NCBI GenBank assembly: GCA_945883795.1
Contig: CAMCYC010000004.1
Coordinates: 1 to 64,000 of the forward strand
Direction: 5' to 3'
DNA from: Sulfurimonas crateris
GTDB taxonomy: Bacteria > Campylobacterota > Campylobacteria > Campylobacterales > Sulfurimonadaceae
Length of the DNA stretch: 64,000 nt
Below, one piece after another: positions 1 through 10,948 of the stretch. Position numbers and translations under genes: made by a program. The first letter of the stretch is position 1. Every line of letters begins with the position of its first letter. The notes under the pieces were generated by a model that was given only the letters and a program-made list of their open reading frames with translations, made no database searches and was not told where the DNA came from.

Positions 1-166
1 CAGCAATTCTAACTGATTTTCACTACAGTAAGGCTTAAAATCCCTATAATCAGGGGTTTTAAGGCACTGTATAAGAACTTAAATTATTCTAATATAAATT
101 TTCACAAAAAATAAAGCCCTAAATTTAGGGCTTTGATAGACCTAAAAATTTCAGTTAGAATTGCTG
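1..166. mobile_element. Small inverted-repeat (MITE-like) element, possibly IS630/Tc1-type
   Basis: Perfect 16-bp inverted repeat: cagcaattctaactga (1-16) and tcagttagaattgctg (151-166). Followed by TA at 167-168. No transposase inside. The left end may extend upstream of the window. Confidence 0.6.
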
Positions 167-547
167 TATGGACACACTCTTTTATCTAAAGCATTTGCAA
201 ATGATTTTAAAGTTGGTAAAATTGCTATGGATATTGCATTATATCATCATGAAAAATGGGATGGTAATGGATATCCGCAAGGATTGATTAAAGAGAATAT
301 ACCAATTGCTGCCAGAATAGTAGCAATTGTAGATGTGTTTGATGCTCTAATGAATTCAAGAGTTTACAAAAATGCTTGGACGCTAGAAGATACTTTGAAA
401 GTGATAGCGGAAGGTTCTGATGTGCATTTTGAGCCTAGACTTGTTAAATTATTTTTATTAAACATAGAATGTTTTATGAATGTTCTTTCAAAATATAGAA
501 GCGATTCAGACGAAAGAACAGATTGTAAAATAATATTACAAAAATAA
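167..547 (+). pseudogene. 5'-truncated HD-GYP domain protein (C-terminal fragment)
   Basis: Translation retains ALYHHEKWDGNGYPQGL...ARIVAIVDVFDALMNSRVYK (GYP half of HD-GYP). The N-terminal HD motif is missing and the frame begins at the inverted-repeat edge. Confidence 0.75.
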
Positions 548-645
548 CATACTTTTTACAAAATTTCGCATAATTTATTCAGTCACTACTTAAGGTGTTT
601 TTTGTATAATAATTTCAATTTTTATTTAAAATAAAGGGTAAATGT

Positions 646-984
646 ATGGATTGGGGTAAGGTAATATATGTATTTTTTTCGTTGATGAGTGTTACATCAA
701 TTGCAGGTTTTTTGTATGAGCATAGTGCGGTTGCACTGTTTGTGGCTGGTAGTTTAAATCTTGTTTCTACATTCTTGAAAATAGGTGTACGAAATTTGCT
801 CTCGGCTGAACTTTTAGCATCTTCATTGGTAGCAGATTTGCATCTTATCCCTGCATTTATTTATTTAGAAGTTGTTGGAAATGTTGAATGGGCAATTGCT
901 CTTGCGATTGGTGCTTTAATAGCAAATATATTTTCTATGGGTCTTGTTTACATAGAAAGTTCAAAAATACATGATGAATATTAG
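646..984 (+). CDS. Small membrane protein, DUF6394-like
   Basis: 112 aa with several hydrophobic helices, directly upstream of leuS. Family name from recall only. Confidence 0.5.
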   Translation: MDWGKVIYVFFSLMSVTSIAGFLYEHSAVALFVAGSLNLVSTFLKIGVRNLLSAELLASSLVADLHLIPAFIYLEVVGNVEWAIALAIGALIANIFSMGLVYIESSKIHDEY

Positions 985-993
985 GATATTTTT

Positions 994-3444
994 TTGGAAT
1001 ATAGCGCACAAATAATAGAAAAAAAATGGCAAGAGTATTGGAAGCAAAATAAAAGTTTTGAGCCAAGTGAAGATTTTACTAAAGAGAAAAAATATATTTT
1101 AAGTATGTTTCCATTCCCAAGTGGAAGGCTTCATATGGGGCATGTGAGAAACTATTCTATCAGTGATGCTTTTGCAAGGTATCATCGCCAACAAGGTAAA
1201 AATGTTCTGCATCCAATCGGTTTTGATAGTTTTGGAATGCCAGCTGAAAATGCAGCTATAAAAAATGGTTCTCATCCTAAGGGTTGGACTTACGATAATA
1301 TAGATTACATGAAAAAAGAGTTTTATGCGCTTGGTTTTTCGTTTTCTCGTGATAGAGAATTGGCAACAAGTGATGAGCTTTATACAAAATTTGAACAAGC
1401 TTTTATTATTGATATGTTTGAAAAAGGGTTGCTTTACCGTAAAAAAGGGCTACTAAATTGGTGTCCGCATGACCAAACAGTTTTGGCAAATGAGCAAGTG
1501 GTTGAGGGGTGTTGTTGGAGATGTGATACGCCAATTGTTAAAAAAGATATGAATCAATATTATTTTAAAATTACTCAGTATAGCGATGAACTTTTGAATG
1601 ATTTAAAAAAGCTTGAAGGTGGTTGGCCCAAACAAGTGCTTACCATGCAAGAAAATTGGATAGGTAAATCAAATGGTTTGGCGTTTGATTTATTTTTTGA
1701 TGAGTTTTCTTTAGTAAAATTAAATAATACTTTTAATAGTTTTGATGTTTTTACGACTCGTCCCGATACAATTTATGGCGTAAGTTATACAGCTCTTGCT
1801 CCAGAACATGCAATTGTTGCTTACATGATAGAAAACAATTTGTTACCAACAGATACTATTGAACTTATCAAAAAAATGAAAACAACATCATCAATTGATA
1901 GACAAAAAGAAAAAAGTGGTGTTCCTTTAAATATAGAGGTAATTCATCCACTCACTGGTAAAAAAATTCCAGTTTGGGTTGCAAATTTTGTTTTGATGGA
2001 TTATGGAAGTGGTGCTGTTATGGCAGTTCCTGCACATGATGAGAGAGATTTTGACTTTGCCAAAAAATATGATTTACCTATACTTGGTGTTATTAAACCA
2101 TTTGATAAAGAATTAAGTTTAGAAACTGCTTTTACAGAAGTGGGTGAGCTTTTTAATTCTGAGTCTTTTAATGGCATGAACTCTAAAAATGCACAAGCAG
2201 AGATTATAAAGTATTTTGAAGAGAACAAAATAGGCAAAAAAACAACAAACTATAAACTCAAAGATTGGGGTGTAAGCCGTCAGAGATATTGGGGTGCGCC
2301 CTTACCTTTTGTGCATTGTGATGATTGTGGTTTAGTAATGGAAAAAAAAGAGAATCTTCCAATTGCTTTACCTGATGATGTTGTGATAAATGGAGAGGGA
2401 AATCCACTTGATAATCATCCAACATGGAAACATTGTAAATGCCCTACATGTGGTAAAGATGCTCTGAGAGAAACTGATACGATGGATACTTTTGTTGAGT
2501 CTTCATGGTACTTTTTACGATTTTGTGCTTCACCTGAAAATTGGCAAAAAGAGGCTTTCTCAGAGAAACAGATAAAGTATTGGATGGGAGTTGACCATTA
2601 TATTGGTGGCATTGAACATGCAATATTACATCTTTTATATGCACGATTTTTTACTAAAGTATTTCGTGATTTGGGTTATATAAGTTTTGATGAGCCTTTT
2701 GATAAGCTTTTAACGCAAGGTATGGTTTTAAAAGATGGTTCTAAAATGAGTAAATCAAAAGGTAATACCGTTGACCCAGATGCAATTATAGAAAAATTTG
2801 GTGCAGATACAGCCCGAATGTTTATACTTTTTGCTGCCCCGCCTACTCAAGAGTTGGAGTGGAACGATAGTGGAGTTGAGGGAGCGCATAGATTTATAAA
2901 AAGATTTTTTACTCATGCAAGAAATATTGTAAAGACAAATAAAATTCCTAAGATTGCACATAATAGATTAAACAAAGATGAAAAATTTGCAAGAAAAAAA
3001 GTGTACGAAGCATTGGTTCGTGCAGATGATGTTTATAACGAAAGATACACTTTTAATACTATGATTGCAGGTGTCATGGAAGCTATGAATGCACTTAATG
3101 GGCAAAATGATTCTGCTGTTTGGAGTGAAGGGTATTGGATTTTAAGCTCTATCATGGAACCTGTTATCCCTCATACTTGTTGGGAAATTAGTAGTCAATA
3201 TTTTGGTTTGCATAATTTTTCTTCTCAAGTAGTACTTGATGAAGTTTTTGTTGAAGATAGTATTACTCTTGGCGTTTCTATTAATGGAAAAGTACGAGGA
3301 CAAATTGAAGTAGCAATTGATGAAACACAGGACAAAATTATTAGTTTAGCAAAACAAAATGTAGAAAAATGGTTGGAAGATAAAACAATTATAAAAGAGA
3401 TTGTTGTACCTAAAAAATTAGTTAATTTTGTAATAAAAGGTTAA
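994..3444 (+). CDS. leuS: Leucyl-tRNA synthetase
   Basis: 816 aa; class I synthetase HIGH-like [15 protein letters not shown] and KMSKSKGN motifs; TTG start. Confidence 0.97.
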   Translation: MEYSAQIIEKKWQEYWKQNKSFEPSEDFTKEKKYILSMFPFPSGRLHMGHVRNYSISDAFARYHRQQGKNVLHPIGFDSFGMPAENAAIKNGSHPKGWTYDNIDYMKKEFYALGFSFSRDRELATSDELYTKFEQAFIIDMFEKGLLYRKKGLLNWCPHDQTVLANEQVVEGCCWRCDTPIVKKDMNQYYFKITQYSDELLNDLKKLEGGWPKQVLTMQENWIGKSNGLAFDLFFDEFSLVKLNNTFNSFDVFTTRPDTIYGVSYTALAPEHAIVAYMIENNLLPTDTIELIKKMKTTSSIDRQKEKSGVPLNIEVIHPLTGKKIPVWVANFVLMDYGSGAVMAVPAHDERDFDFAKKYDLPILGVIKPFDKELSLETAFTEVGELFNSESFNGMNSKNAQAEIIKYFEENKIGKKTTNYKLKDWGVSRQRYWGAPLPFVHCDDCGLVMEKKENLPIALPDDVVINGEGNPLDNHPTWKHCKCPTCGKDALRETDTMDTFVESSWYFLRFCASPENWQKEAFSEKQIKYWMGVDHYIGGIEHAILHLLYARFFTKVFRDLGYISFDEPFDKLLTQGMVLKDGSKMSKSKGNTVDPDAIIEKFGADTARMFILFAAPPTQELEWNDSGVEGAHRFIKRFFTHARNIVKTNKIPKIAHNRLNKDEKFARKKVYEALVRADDVYNERYTFNTMIAGVMEAMNALNGQNDSAVWSEGYWILSSIMEPVIPHTCWEISSQYFGLHNFSSQVVLDEVFVEDSITLGVSINGKVRGQIEVAIDETQDKIISLAKQNVEKWLEDKTIIKEIVVPKKLVNFVIKG

Positions 3445-3452
3445 TTTTTTAT

Positions 3453-3983
3453 ATGTTTTCACAGTATCTAAAATGGTTATTTTTTATATTTATAATATTC
3501 TCTTTCACTGGATGTGGATACAAACCGAGTTCAAAATTTTCACGCAATGTTCTTGGTGAAAAAATCAGTACAAGTGTGACAATTTCTTTAGAAGACCCTG
3601 AAAATACTGTACTTATAAAAGATTCAGTTGACAGAGCTATTCTTGAAACTTTCCATGCTAGCATTGTAGATAGAGGAAGTGCTAATACCCATTTAAATGT
3701 TGAGATTCAAAAGACTTGGTACACTCCTATTCAATATAATAATGATGGTTATGTTGTGAGTTATAAAATGAATGTTCTTTTAAATATAACAAGAGAACAT
3801 AATCATAAAAGTAAAAATTATTTAGTATCAGGTTTTTATGATTTTTCTGTGCAACCAAATTCAGTTGTAAGTGATTTAGATAGATTTGATGCAATTAGGC
3901 GTGGTGCTACAAAAGCGATTGAAGCATTTATTGCTCAAGTATCAATTGAGGATGCAAGAAAACAAAGGGTAGGGGAAGAGTAA
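3453..3983 (+). CDS. lptE: LPS assembly lipoprotein LptE-like
   Basis: Lipoprotein signal FSFTGCGYKP, 176 aa, located between leuS and folC as in H. pylori. Confidence 0.75.
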   Translation: MFSQYLKWLFFIFIIFSFTGCGYKPSSKFSRNVLGEKISTSVTISLEDPENTVLIKDSVDRAILETFHASIVDRGSANTHLNVEIQKTWYTPIQYNNDGYVVSYKMNVLLNITREHNHKSKNYLVSGFYDFSVQPNSVVSDLDRFDAIRRGATKAIEAFIAQVSIEDARKQRVGEE

Positions 3984-3985
3984 TT

Positions 3986-5536
3986 ATGACAGTAAAAAAT
4001 ATAATATACAATGCTACAAGACGCTTAGAATTGGAAGGCAAACTGTTGATGCCAGATTCTTATGCAGAAGCTTTTTGTAAAGAAGCACAAAGAGCAGGTA
4101 TCTTAGTTGAAGATTGCTCTCATATGGAGAAATTTATTAAAACTCTTAATAAAGATTTTCAATTAGAATTAATGGATTATAGAATTAAAACAATGGATGA
4201 ATTGACCCGTTTTTTAATTGCTAAACTTAACCGAACAGACCCATCTCAATGTATAAAAAAATTGGAAACTCAAATAATTTTCACAAAAAAAGTTTTGCAA
4301 GTTGTCGAACTTTTGCATAACAAAGATGCCTCTATGCTGGCTAAAAGAAGTTTTGAATTGTTAAATACTGGTGGTAATTCCGCTCAGATGGAACAGTTTA
4401 AACAGTTATGGATTAATTTTGCTAGTACTTATGATGATTCATTTTTAGATAAATTAAAGTCTGTGGGAAGTGTAGATGATTGTGACTTAAAAAAAACGAT
4501 AGATAATCTTAACCTTTCTTTGGAGCCTTCAGGTAGACTGGATAAAAATATTGACCTTTCTGGTATTGCTTCTTTGATTATTTCATCTTTAACACCTTCT
4601 ATTGCTGCTAGTGTAAGTGATGAAATTATATCTATTAGTGACAGAATACAAAAAGACCCATCTTCTTTAGGTATTTTGAGTGTTGAAGAGGAGATTAGAA
4701 ATGCAATTTCTCTAAGAATTGCTCTTGATAAGCAAAGCGTTAAAAATATGATTACATCTTTGGATGGTGTGCTTGATAAACTCTCCTCAAAACTTATCAC
4801 GATGATTGAGCGTTCTGATACTTCCAATCATGATATTCAAACAATTAAGCATGATTTAGAAGTTTCTAGCGATGAGGCAAGTACAAATTTTAAAATTGCA
4901 CATAAAAAATTATTTATGATAGCAGTAGCGCTTGAAAAAAATACAGAAGATTTTAGTTCAGAGTTAAAAAAACACAATAATGAAGTTGCAATTCTGACAC
5001 AACATGTACATGATTTAAAAGAGGAATTAGCAGCTATTAAGAAAGAGTCTAAAGAAGATTTTTTGACAAAAATTTATAATAGACGGGCTTTGAATGAATT
5101 TTTACTGAACAGAGAAGCAGAATTTAAAAGAAATGGGCGTAATTTTTCGATAGTAATGTTTGATTTAGATAAATTTAAATCGGTCAATGATACTTACGGT
5201 CATGAAGCAGGAGATGCAATTTTATCTGCATTTTCAAAAATATTAAGTCAAGAAGCAAGAAATGTTGATATTGTTGGAAGATATGGTGGTGAAGAGTTTA
5301 TGGTTATTTTGAGTGAAACTGATACAAAAGGGGCAGTTGTATTTGCTGAAAAAGTAAGAGTTCATGTTCAAAATGCCCATTTTTTGTATAAAGACCAAAG
5401 AATTGATATAACTATTAGTGCTGGAGTGTGTGAGAGAAAAGTTCAAGATACGATTGAGCGAGTCATTAATTCTGCTGATGAATATTTGTATCAAGCAAAA
5501 AATAACGGTAGAAATCAAGTAGCGTATAAGCAGTGA
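3986..5536 (+). CDS. GGDEF diguanylate cyclase
   Basis: C-terminal GGEEF active site with RNVD (RxxD I-site) five residues upstream; long helical N-terminal region. Confidence 0.93.
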   Translation: MTVKNIIYNATRRLELEGKLLMPDSYAEAFCKEAQRAGILVEDCSHMEKFIKTLNKDFQLELMDYRIKTMDELTRFLIAKLNRTDPSQCIKKLETQIIFTKKVLQVVELLHNKDASMLAKRSFELLNTGGNSAQMEQFKQLWINFASTYDDSFLDKLKSVGSVDDCDLKKTIDNLNLSLEPSGRLDKNIDLSGIASLIISSLTPSIAASVSDEIISISDRIQKDPSSLGILSVEEEIRNAISLRIALDKQSVKNMITSLDGVLDKLSSKLITMIERSDTSNHDIQTIKHDLEVSSDEASTNFKIAHKKLFMIAVALEKNTEDFSSELKKHNNEVAILTQHVHDLKEELAAIKKESKEDFLTKIYNRRALNEFLLNREAEFKRNGRNFSIVMFDLDKFKSVNDTYGHEAGDAILSAFSKILSQEARNVDIVGRYGGEEFMVILSETDTKGAVVFAEKVRVHVQNAHFLYKDQRIDITISAGVCERKVQDTIERVINSADEYLYQAKNNGRNQVAYKQ

Positions 5537-6678
5537 TACTAGAAAGTTTTTTAGACGCAAAACCCCTTTATTATGATGAAATCGATTATACTCGCATGCC
5601 ACGGGTGTATGAAAAGATTAAACAACATTTTAAAGATGTAAAAATTGTTCATATTATTGGAACAAATGGTAAAGGTACAACAGGGCGTTTTCTTGCAAGT
5701 GCATTGCATGCCAATGGATACAAAACGGGACATTTTACATCTCCGCATATTTTAGTATTTAATGAAAGAATTTGGCTTGATGGCAATAATATTAGTCATG
5801 AAAATTTACAAAAGTCGCATGAAAAGTTACTGACACTTTTATCTTTTGAGGATGCTAGCTCTTTAAGTTATTTTGAATATACAACTTTTTTAGCCATGAT
5901 AGCTTTTGATGGATGTGATTATATTGTTTTAGAAGCGGGTCTTGGTGGTGAGCATGATGCTACTGCTGTTTTTGATAAAATTTTGACTCTAGTTACTCCT
6001 ATAGATATGGACCATGAAGCATTTTTAGGCAATACAATCACTAAAATAGCTACTACAAAACTCTCTGCAATTCAAAATAATGCTATTTTAGGTTTTCAAA
6101 AAAATGAAGATGTGTATCATGTTGCTCAAAAACTTGCTCTAAAAAATACTCTTACTATTTATCATGTAGAAGATTTTATACAAGAGCTAGATACTCTTAA
6201 AATTCAAAATATTTCAGGACAACTTTTTCTTCCACCATATTTAAGAGATAATTTATCCTTGGCAATAAGTGCTTTAAAATTCTTAGATATACAATATGCT
6301 GAACACAATTTTAAAAACTCGAAATTATTTGGCAGATTAAGTAAAATTAGTGAAAATGTTTTGATTGATGTGGGACATAATGCTTTGGCCGCTTCATCAA
6401 TTTTTACTGCTTTAATTGGAAAAAAATATATTCTGATTTATAACAGTTATAAAGATAAAAATTATAAAAAGATTTTACAAATATTAAAACCAATTATAGA
6501 GCATGTTGAGATTATCGCAATTGATGAGAAAAGAATTGTCTCAAGAGAGTTACTTGAAGCTGTCTTGGATGAATTAGATATAAAATATATCCCTTTTGAA
6601 ATACTTGATACACAAAAAAAATATCTAGTTTTTGGTTCTTTTAGTGTTGTTGAAAAATTTATGAAACAATACTCATGA
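5533..6678 (+). CDS. folC: Folylpolyglutamate/dihydrofolate synthase (Mur ligase family)
   Basis: IIGTNGKGTTGRFLA P-loop, HFTSPHILVFNERI, LEAGLGGEHDATAVF. Confidence 0.92.
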   Translation: MILESFLDAKPLYYDEIDYTRMPRVYEKIKQHFKDVKIVHIIGTNGKGTTGRFLASALHANGYKTGHFTSPHILVFNERIWLDGNNISHENLQKSHEKLLTLLSFEDASSLSYFEYTTFLAMIAFDGCDYIVLEAGLGGEHDATAVFDKILTLVTPIDMDHEAFLGNTITKIATTKLSAIQNNAILGFQKNEDVYHVAQKLALKNTLTIYHVEDFIQELDTLKIQNISGQLFLPPYLRDNLSLAISALKFLDIQYAEHNFKNSKLFGRLSKISENVLIDVGHNALAASSIFTALIGKKYILIYNSYKDKNYKKILQILKPIIEHVEIIAIDEKRIVSRELLEAVLDELDIKYIPFEILDTQKKYLVFGSFSVVEKFMKQYS

Positions 6679-7631
6679 ATAAACATTTTACTATAACTAT
6701 TAATGATGATGATGGCGTTTATCAAGTAAATCTTCATAAATTTGTAAAAAAAATTGTTTTATATTTTTTACTATTTTTATTATTTGTTGCATTATTTGGT
6801 CTTGGAACTATTGTATATCTTGATTCTAAAGTGGAATGGATTGAACATAAACGGATTGAAATGCAACAGGCTTATATGCAATTAAAAATTAAAAATTCTG
6901 ATTTAGATTCAAATATAAAAGAATCTCAAACTCTTCTTGATGTGAAAAAGAGGGAATTAGATGAAATATCAGACTCTTTATCTGAAATTGAAGAGATGAT
7001 AGGGTTATCAAATACTGATAAAATTCCATTAAAAGAACGAATTTCTGAAACGAAAATTACATCAGAGCAGATAATGACTTTATTTCAATTTATTCCAAAC
7101 GGTTCCCCTATAGAATATAATGGTATTACGAGCAAATTTGGGTTTAGAATTCATCCAACATTGGGTACAAAAGAGTTTCATCGTGGTGATGACATGAAAG
7201 CAGACATGAATACGCCTGTCTATGCTACAGCAGATGGGATAGTTGAACTTGCTGGCATGCATGAAAAAAGTGGGTATGGAAATCTCATCGTCATACAACA
7301 TAATTTTGGTTTTAAAACATATTTCGGTCATTTAAATAAAATTGTGATAAAATCAGGGGAATTTATAAAAAAAGGGGAACTTATTGCATATTCAGGTACT
7401 ACTGGTATGAGTAATGGTCCCCATTTACATTATGAGATTCGATTCTTAGGGCGTTTTATAAATCCATTTTCGTTTATAAAATGGAATTTAAAAAATTATA
7501 ATGATATTTTTGAAAAGGAACAAACTATACCATGGCAATCTTTACTAACAGCAACAGCGAACATCAAAATACAAAAACCGACACAAATACCACCATCATC
7601 ACAGCAGGTTCTTCTATCAAAGGGGAAATGA
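6675..7631 (+). CDS. M23-family (LytM) peptidoglycan endopeptidase, Csd1/Csd2-like
   Basis: N-terminal TM and coiled coil; HRGDD (HxxxD) and HLHYE (HxH) metal motifs intact. Confidence 0.92.
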   Translation: MNKHFTITINDDDGVYQVNLHKFVKKIVLYFLLFLLFVALFGLGTIVYLDSKVEWIEHKRIEMQQAYMQLKIKNSDLDSNIKESQTLLDVKKRELDEISDSLSEIEEMIGLSNTDKIPLKERISETKITSEQIMTLFQFIPNGSPIEYNGITSKFGFRIHPTLGTKEFHRGDDMKADMNTPVYATADGIVELAGMHEKSGYGNLIVIQHNFGFKTYFGHLNKIVIKSGEFIKKGELIAYSGTTGMSNGPHLHYEIRFLGRFINPFSFIKWNLKNYNDIFEKEQTIPWQSLLTATANIKIQKPTQIPPSSQQVLLSKGK

Positions 7632-7942
7632 AACTTACTTGTAATCTTTATGTTGATGGAGACTTTGAGGGAAAAATTCACTCTGATAAACAAATAAATA
7701 TTGGTAAACAAGGGCATATCAAGGGTGATATAATTACTCAAAGATTAGTCGTTCAAGGTTTAATTGAAGGTACTATTAATGCACAAAGGATAGAGATAAA
7801 AGCTGGTGGTAAAGTGAGTGGAAATATAGAATCTGCAGAGCTTATCATAGAAGCTAAAGGTATTTTTGAAGGCATGAGTGTTGTGAAAAGTTTAGACCCA
7901 CTTTCACATAAAATGTCTGAAAAATTTCAAGAAATCGAATAA
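7532..7942 (+). CDS. ccmA: Bactofilin (CcmA-like)
   Basis: 136 aa; GSSIKGEMKLTCNLYVDGDFEGKI...KGDIITQRLVVQGLIEGTINA beta-helix repeats. Confidence 0.9.
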   Translation: MAIFTNSNSEHQNTKTDTNTTIITAGSSIKGEMKLTCNLYVDGDFEGKIHSDKQINIGKQGHIKGDIITQRLVVQGLIEGTINAQRIEIKAGGKVSGNIESAELIIEAKGIFEGMSVVKSLDPLSHKMSEKFQEIE

Positions 7943-7957
7943 CTTATCAGGAAAAAT

Positions 7958-10948
7958 ATGTCACAAACTGCTTTATTTCAATACTTTAAAACTGAAAAAA
8001 AACAAAATCTTGAATTACTTATTTGCGAAGATGCAAAAGAGGCTCATGAACTTCAAAGTGTAGCTCAATTTTTAAAAAAAGATGTAGTTATATTTCCTGA
8101 TTTTCGTCCTACTTTTGGGGATGATTTGCGTTCATATAAAGAGGAATTGCATCATCTTTTTTCAGCTTTAAGAATTTATTATAGTGCAAAGAAAAAACCT
8201 CTTCTTATATCGCCTTTAAAAACTTTACTTTTTCCTATGCCAAAAGAGAAACTTCTACAATCAATTTTTCTTGAATTTGGGCAAAAACTAGATTTACACA
8301 TTTTTAAAGAGCAGATGCTTTTTTGGGGTTATACTTTTGTTGACATGGTGCAAGTAGAGGGTGAAATCTCTTTTCGTGGCGATATTATAGATATTTTTAC
8401 ACCATCAAGCGAAAATCCTATCAGAATTTCACTTTTTGATACAGAGATAGAGCAAATGAAGTTTTTTGAATTGGAATCTCAAAGAACACTCAAAGAGGAA
8501 CTAGAGCGTTTTGAAATTACAAGTGCATTTTACTCTTTGGATGAGGTAGCATTTAATCTCTTAAATGAACGGGTTCAAAACTCTGAATTTGATTGTTTAT
8601 CAAAAGATATTGCTTCTCTTGGCTATTGGCATTTAGAAGATTTTGGTGCAAATTTTTTAGAGGGTAAAAATGTAAAACTCTCACGAGGATTGGACAATCT
8701 TTTAAAAGATGCGTATGGTATCAATAATCCAACTATCTCTAGGGAGTGTTTTAATCTTGAAGTTTTACCTGAAAGTGAACATTATCAAGAGTTGGTTGTA
8801 ACAGACATTAGCACTCTTTTCAAAGTGCATAAAGATAAAAAAATTACTATTATCGCTACCAATAAAGCTTCCATAAAACAAGTTGGCATTTATGAGTATC
8901 AAAATATCACAGAAGTGTATGCTCCTTATATTTTAAATATTATCTCAAAAGATGAGCTTATTATTTCGCTTAATAAGCCCGAAAAAAAGCGACGAAGAAG
9001 AAAAAGTGCGATACTTCTTGATGATTTAAAAGTTGGTGATTATGTTGTACATGAAGATTATGGAGTGGGTATTTTTGAGGGGATTGAACAAGCTCAAATT
9101 CTCGGTGGTGTAAAAGATTTTATTGTTATCAAATATGTAGGCGATGATAAAATTTTACTCCCCGTTGAAAATCTTGATTTCATAGACCGTTACATTGCTT
9201 CTGGTGGTTCAACTCCAATTTTGGATAGGCTTGGCAAAGGAAGTTTTGGTAAGCTTAAAGAAAAAGTAAAACAACGCCTCTTTGAAATAGCAGGAACGAT
9301 TGTAAACACAGCAGCAGCAAGAGCCTTGATAAAAGCTCCTGTTATTCATGTAGATAAAAAAGAGTTAGAAGCATTTCAAAAAGAAGCAGGATTTATCTAT
9401 ACGCAAGACCAAATTCAATCAATTGACGAGATTATTTCACAAATAGAATCTGGATATATTATGGATAGACTTCTCAGTGGTGATGTTGGTTTTGGTAAAA
9501 CTGAAGTTGCCATGAATGCTATTTTTGCAGCGTATAAATCAGGGTTTCAGTCTGCTTTAATTGTACCAACAACGCTTCTTTCCGCACAACATTTTCGCTC
9601 ATTAAAAGAAAGGTTTGAAAATTTAGGGATAAAAATTGCAAAACTAGATAGATTTGTGAGTGCAAAAGAGAGAACGAATATTATTAAATCTTTAGCTCAT
9701 GGTAGTGTCGATGCTGTTGTTGGAACTCACTCTTTATTTGGACTTGAGTTTAAAAAATTAGGACTTGTAATTATTGATGAAGAGCATAAATTTGGTGTAA
9801 AACAAAAAGAGCAAATAAAAGAGATTTATCATAATGTACATCTTTTATCTATGAGTGCCACACCAATACCCCGTTCACTCAATCAGGCCATGAGTTCTAT
9901 AAAGACTATGAGTCAGCTTTTAACACCTCCGAGCGAGCGACAAGGGGTGAGAACTTTTGTCAAAGAATATGATGAAAAATTAATAAAAGAGGTTGTTCTG
10001 CGAGAGCTTCGTCGTGGCGGACAGGTGTTTTATGTGCATAATTCTATAGACCACATGCCAATAAAATTGGGAGAGATTAAAGCACTTTTACCAAATCTTA
10101 GAGTTGTAATGCTTCATTCTCAAATTTCATCCGCTCAGACAGAACAGGAACTTTTAAAGTTTGAGGCTGGGGAATATGACATGATGTTAGCTACTTCTAT
10201 TATTGAATCAGGAATTCACATGCCACGAGTGAATACTATTATAGTTGATGGTGCTGATAGATTTGGAATAGCAGACCTACATCAGCTTCGTGGACGAGTT
10301 GGGCGAGGACATTATGAGGGGTTTGCTTATTTAATTGTTAAAGAAAAAGAGCTTCTTACAGATGAAGCAAAAAAACGACTTTTAGCACTTGAATCAAACT
10401 CATTTTTGGGAAGTGGTTCAGTTTTGGCATACCATGATTTAGAGATAAGAGGTGGTGGCAATTTAGTTGGTGATGCACAAAGTGGACATATTAAAAATAT
10501 TGGTTATTCCCTTTATCTTAGAATGTTAGAAGATGCGATAAAACAGTTGAGTAATACAGTTGAGACACCACGAGCAAAAGTGGATATAAAACTAAGTATT
10601 TCAGCGTATATATCTGATGAGGTGGTCAAAGAAGATAGGCTTCGTTTGGATATTTATAGAAGACTTTCTGCATGTGAGAATGCAGTTGAGGTTTATGAGA
10701 TTGAAGAAGAAGTTATTGATAGATTTGGAGAGCTTGATAATCCCACAAAACAGTTTTTTGAACTGATGGTAATTAAGCTTTTAAGTTTAGAAAAAAATAT
10801 AAAATCTGTTTCTAATTACGGGCAAAATATCTCATTTACCTACATGAATGAATCAAAAGAGAGTGTGAAATCAAAAAGTAAAGATGACGATGATATTATC
10901 AAAGAAACGCTTTACTATCTTAGAAATAACAAACCAAAGGTACTTTAG
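7958..10948 (+). CDS. mfd: Transcription-repair coupling factor
   Basis: CarD-like RID (VGDYVVHEDYGVGIFEGI), helicase motifs GDVGFGKTEVA and DEEHKFGV, RVGRG. Confidence 0.96.
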   Translation: MSQTALFQYFKTEKKQNLELLICEDAKEAHELQSVAQFLKKDVVIFPDFRPTFGDDLRSYKEELHHLFSALRIYYSAKKKPLLISPLKTLLFPMPKEKLLQSIFLEFGQKLDLHIFKEQMLFWGYTFVDMVQVEGEISFRGDIIDIFTPSSENPIRISLFDTEIEQMKFFELESQRTLKEELERFEITSAFYSLDEVAFNLLNERVQNSEFDCLSKDIASLGYWHLEDFGANFLEGKNVKLSRGLDNLLKDAYGINNPTISRECFNLEVLPESEHYQELVVTDISTLFKVHKDKKITIIATNKASIKQVGIYEYQNITEVYAPYILNIISKDELIISLNKPEKKRRRRKSAILLDDLKVGDYVVHEDYGVGIFEGIEQAQILGGVKDFIVIKYVGDDKILLPVENLDFIDRYIASGGSTPILDRLGKGSFGKLKEKVKQRLFEIAGTIVNTAAARALIKAPVIHVDKKELEAFQKEAGFIYTQDQIQSIDEIISQIESGYIMDRLLSGDVGFGKTEVAMNAIFAAYKSGFQSALIVPTTLLSAQHFRSLKERFENLGIKIAKLDRFVSAKERTNIIKSLAHGSVDAVVGTHSLFGLEFKKLGLVIIDEEHKFGVKQKEQIKEIYHNVHLLSMSATPIPRSLNQAMSSIKTMSQLLTPPSERQGVRTFVKEYDEKLIKEVVLRELRRGGQVFYVHNSIDHMPIKLGEIKALLPNLRVVMLHSQISSAQTEQELLKFEAGEYDMMLATSIIESGIHMPRVNTIIVDGADRFGIADLHQLRGRVGRGHYEGFAYLIVKEKELLTDEAKKRLLALESNSFLGSGSVLAYHDLEIRGGGNLVGDAQSGHIKNIGYSLYLRMLEDAIKQLSNTVETPRAKVDIKLSISAYISDEVVKEDRLRLDIYRRLSACENAVEVYEIEEEVIDRFGELDNPTKQFFELMVIKLLSLEKNIKSVSNYGQNISFTYMNESKESVKSKSKDDDDIIKETLYYLRNNKPKVL

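Noticed and set aside
1099-1398. Minus-strand ORF inside leuS and similar antisense ORFs (2001-2237, 4429-4827, 5243-5602, 48372-48635, 51065-51496)
   Set aside because: All lie opposite strongly supported genes and show no recognisable domain.
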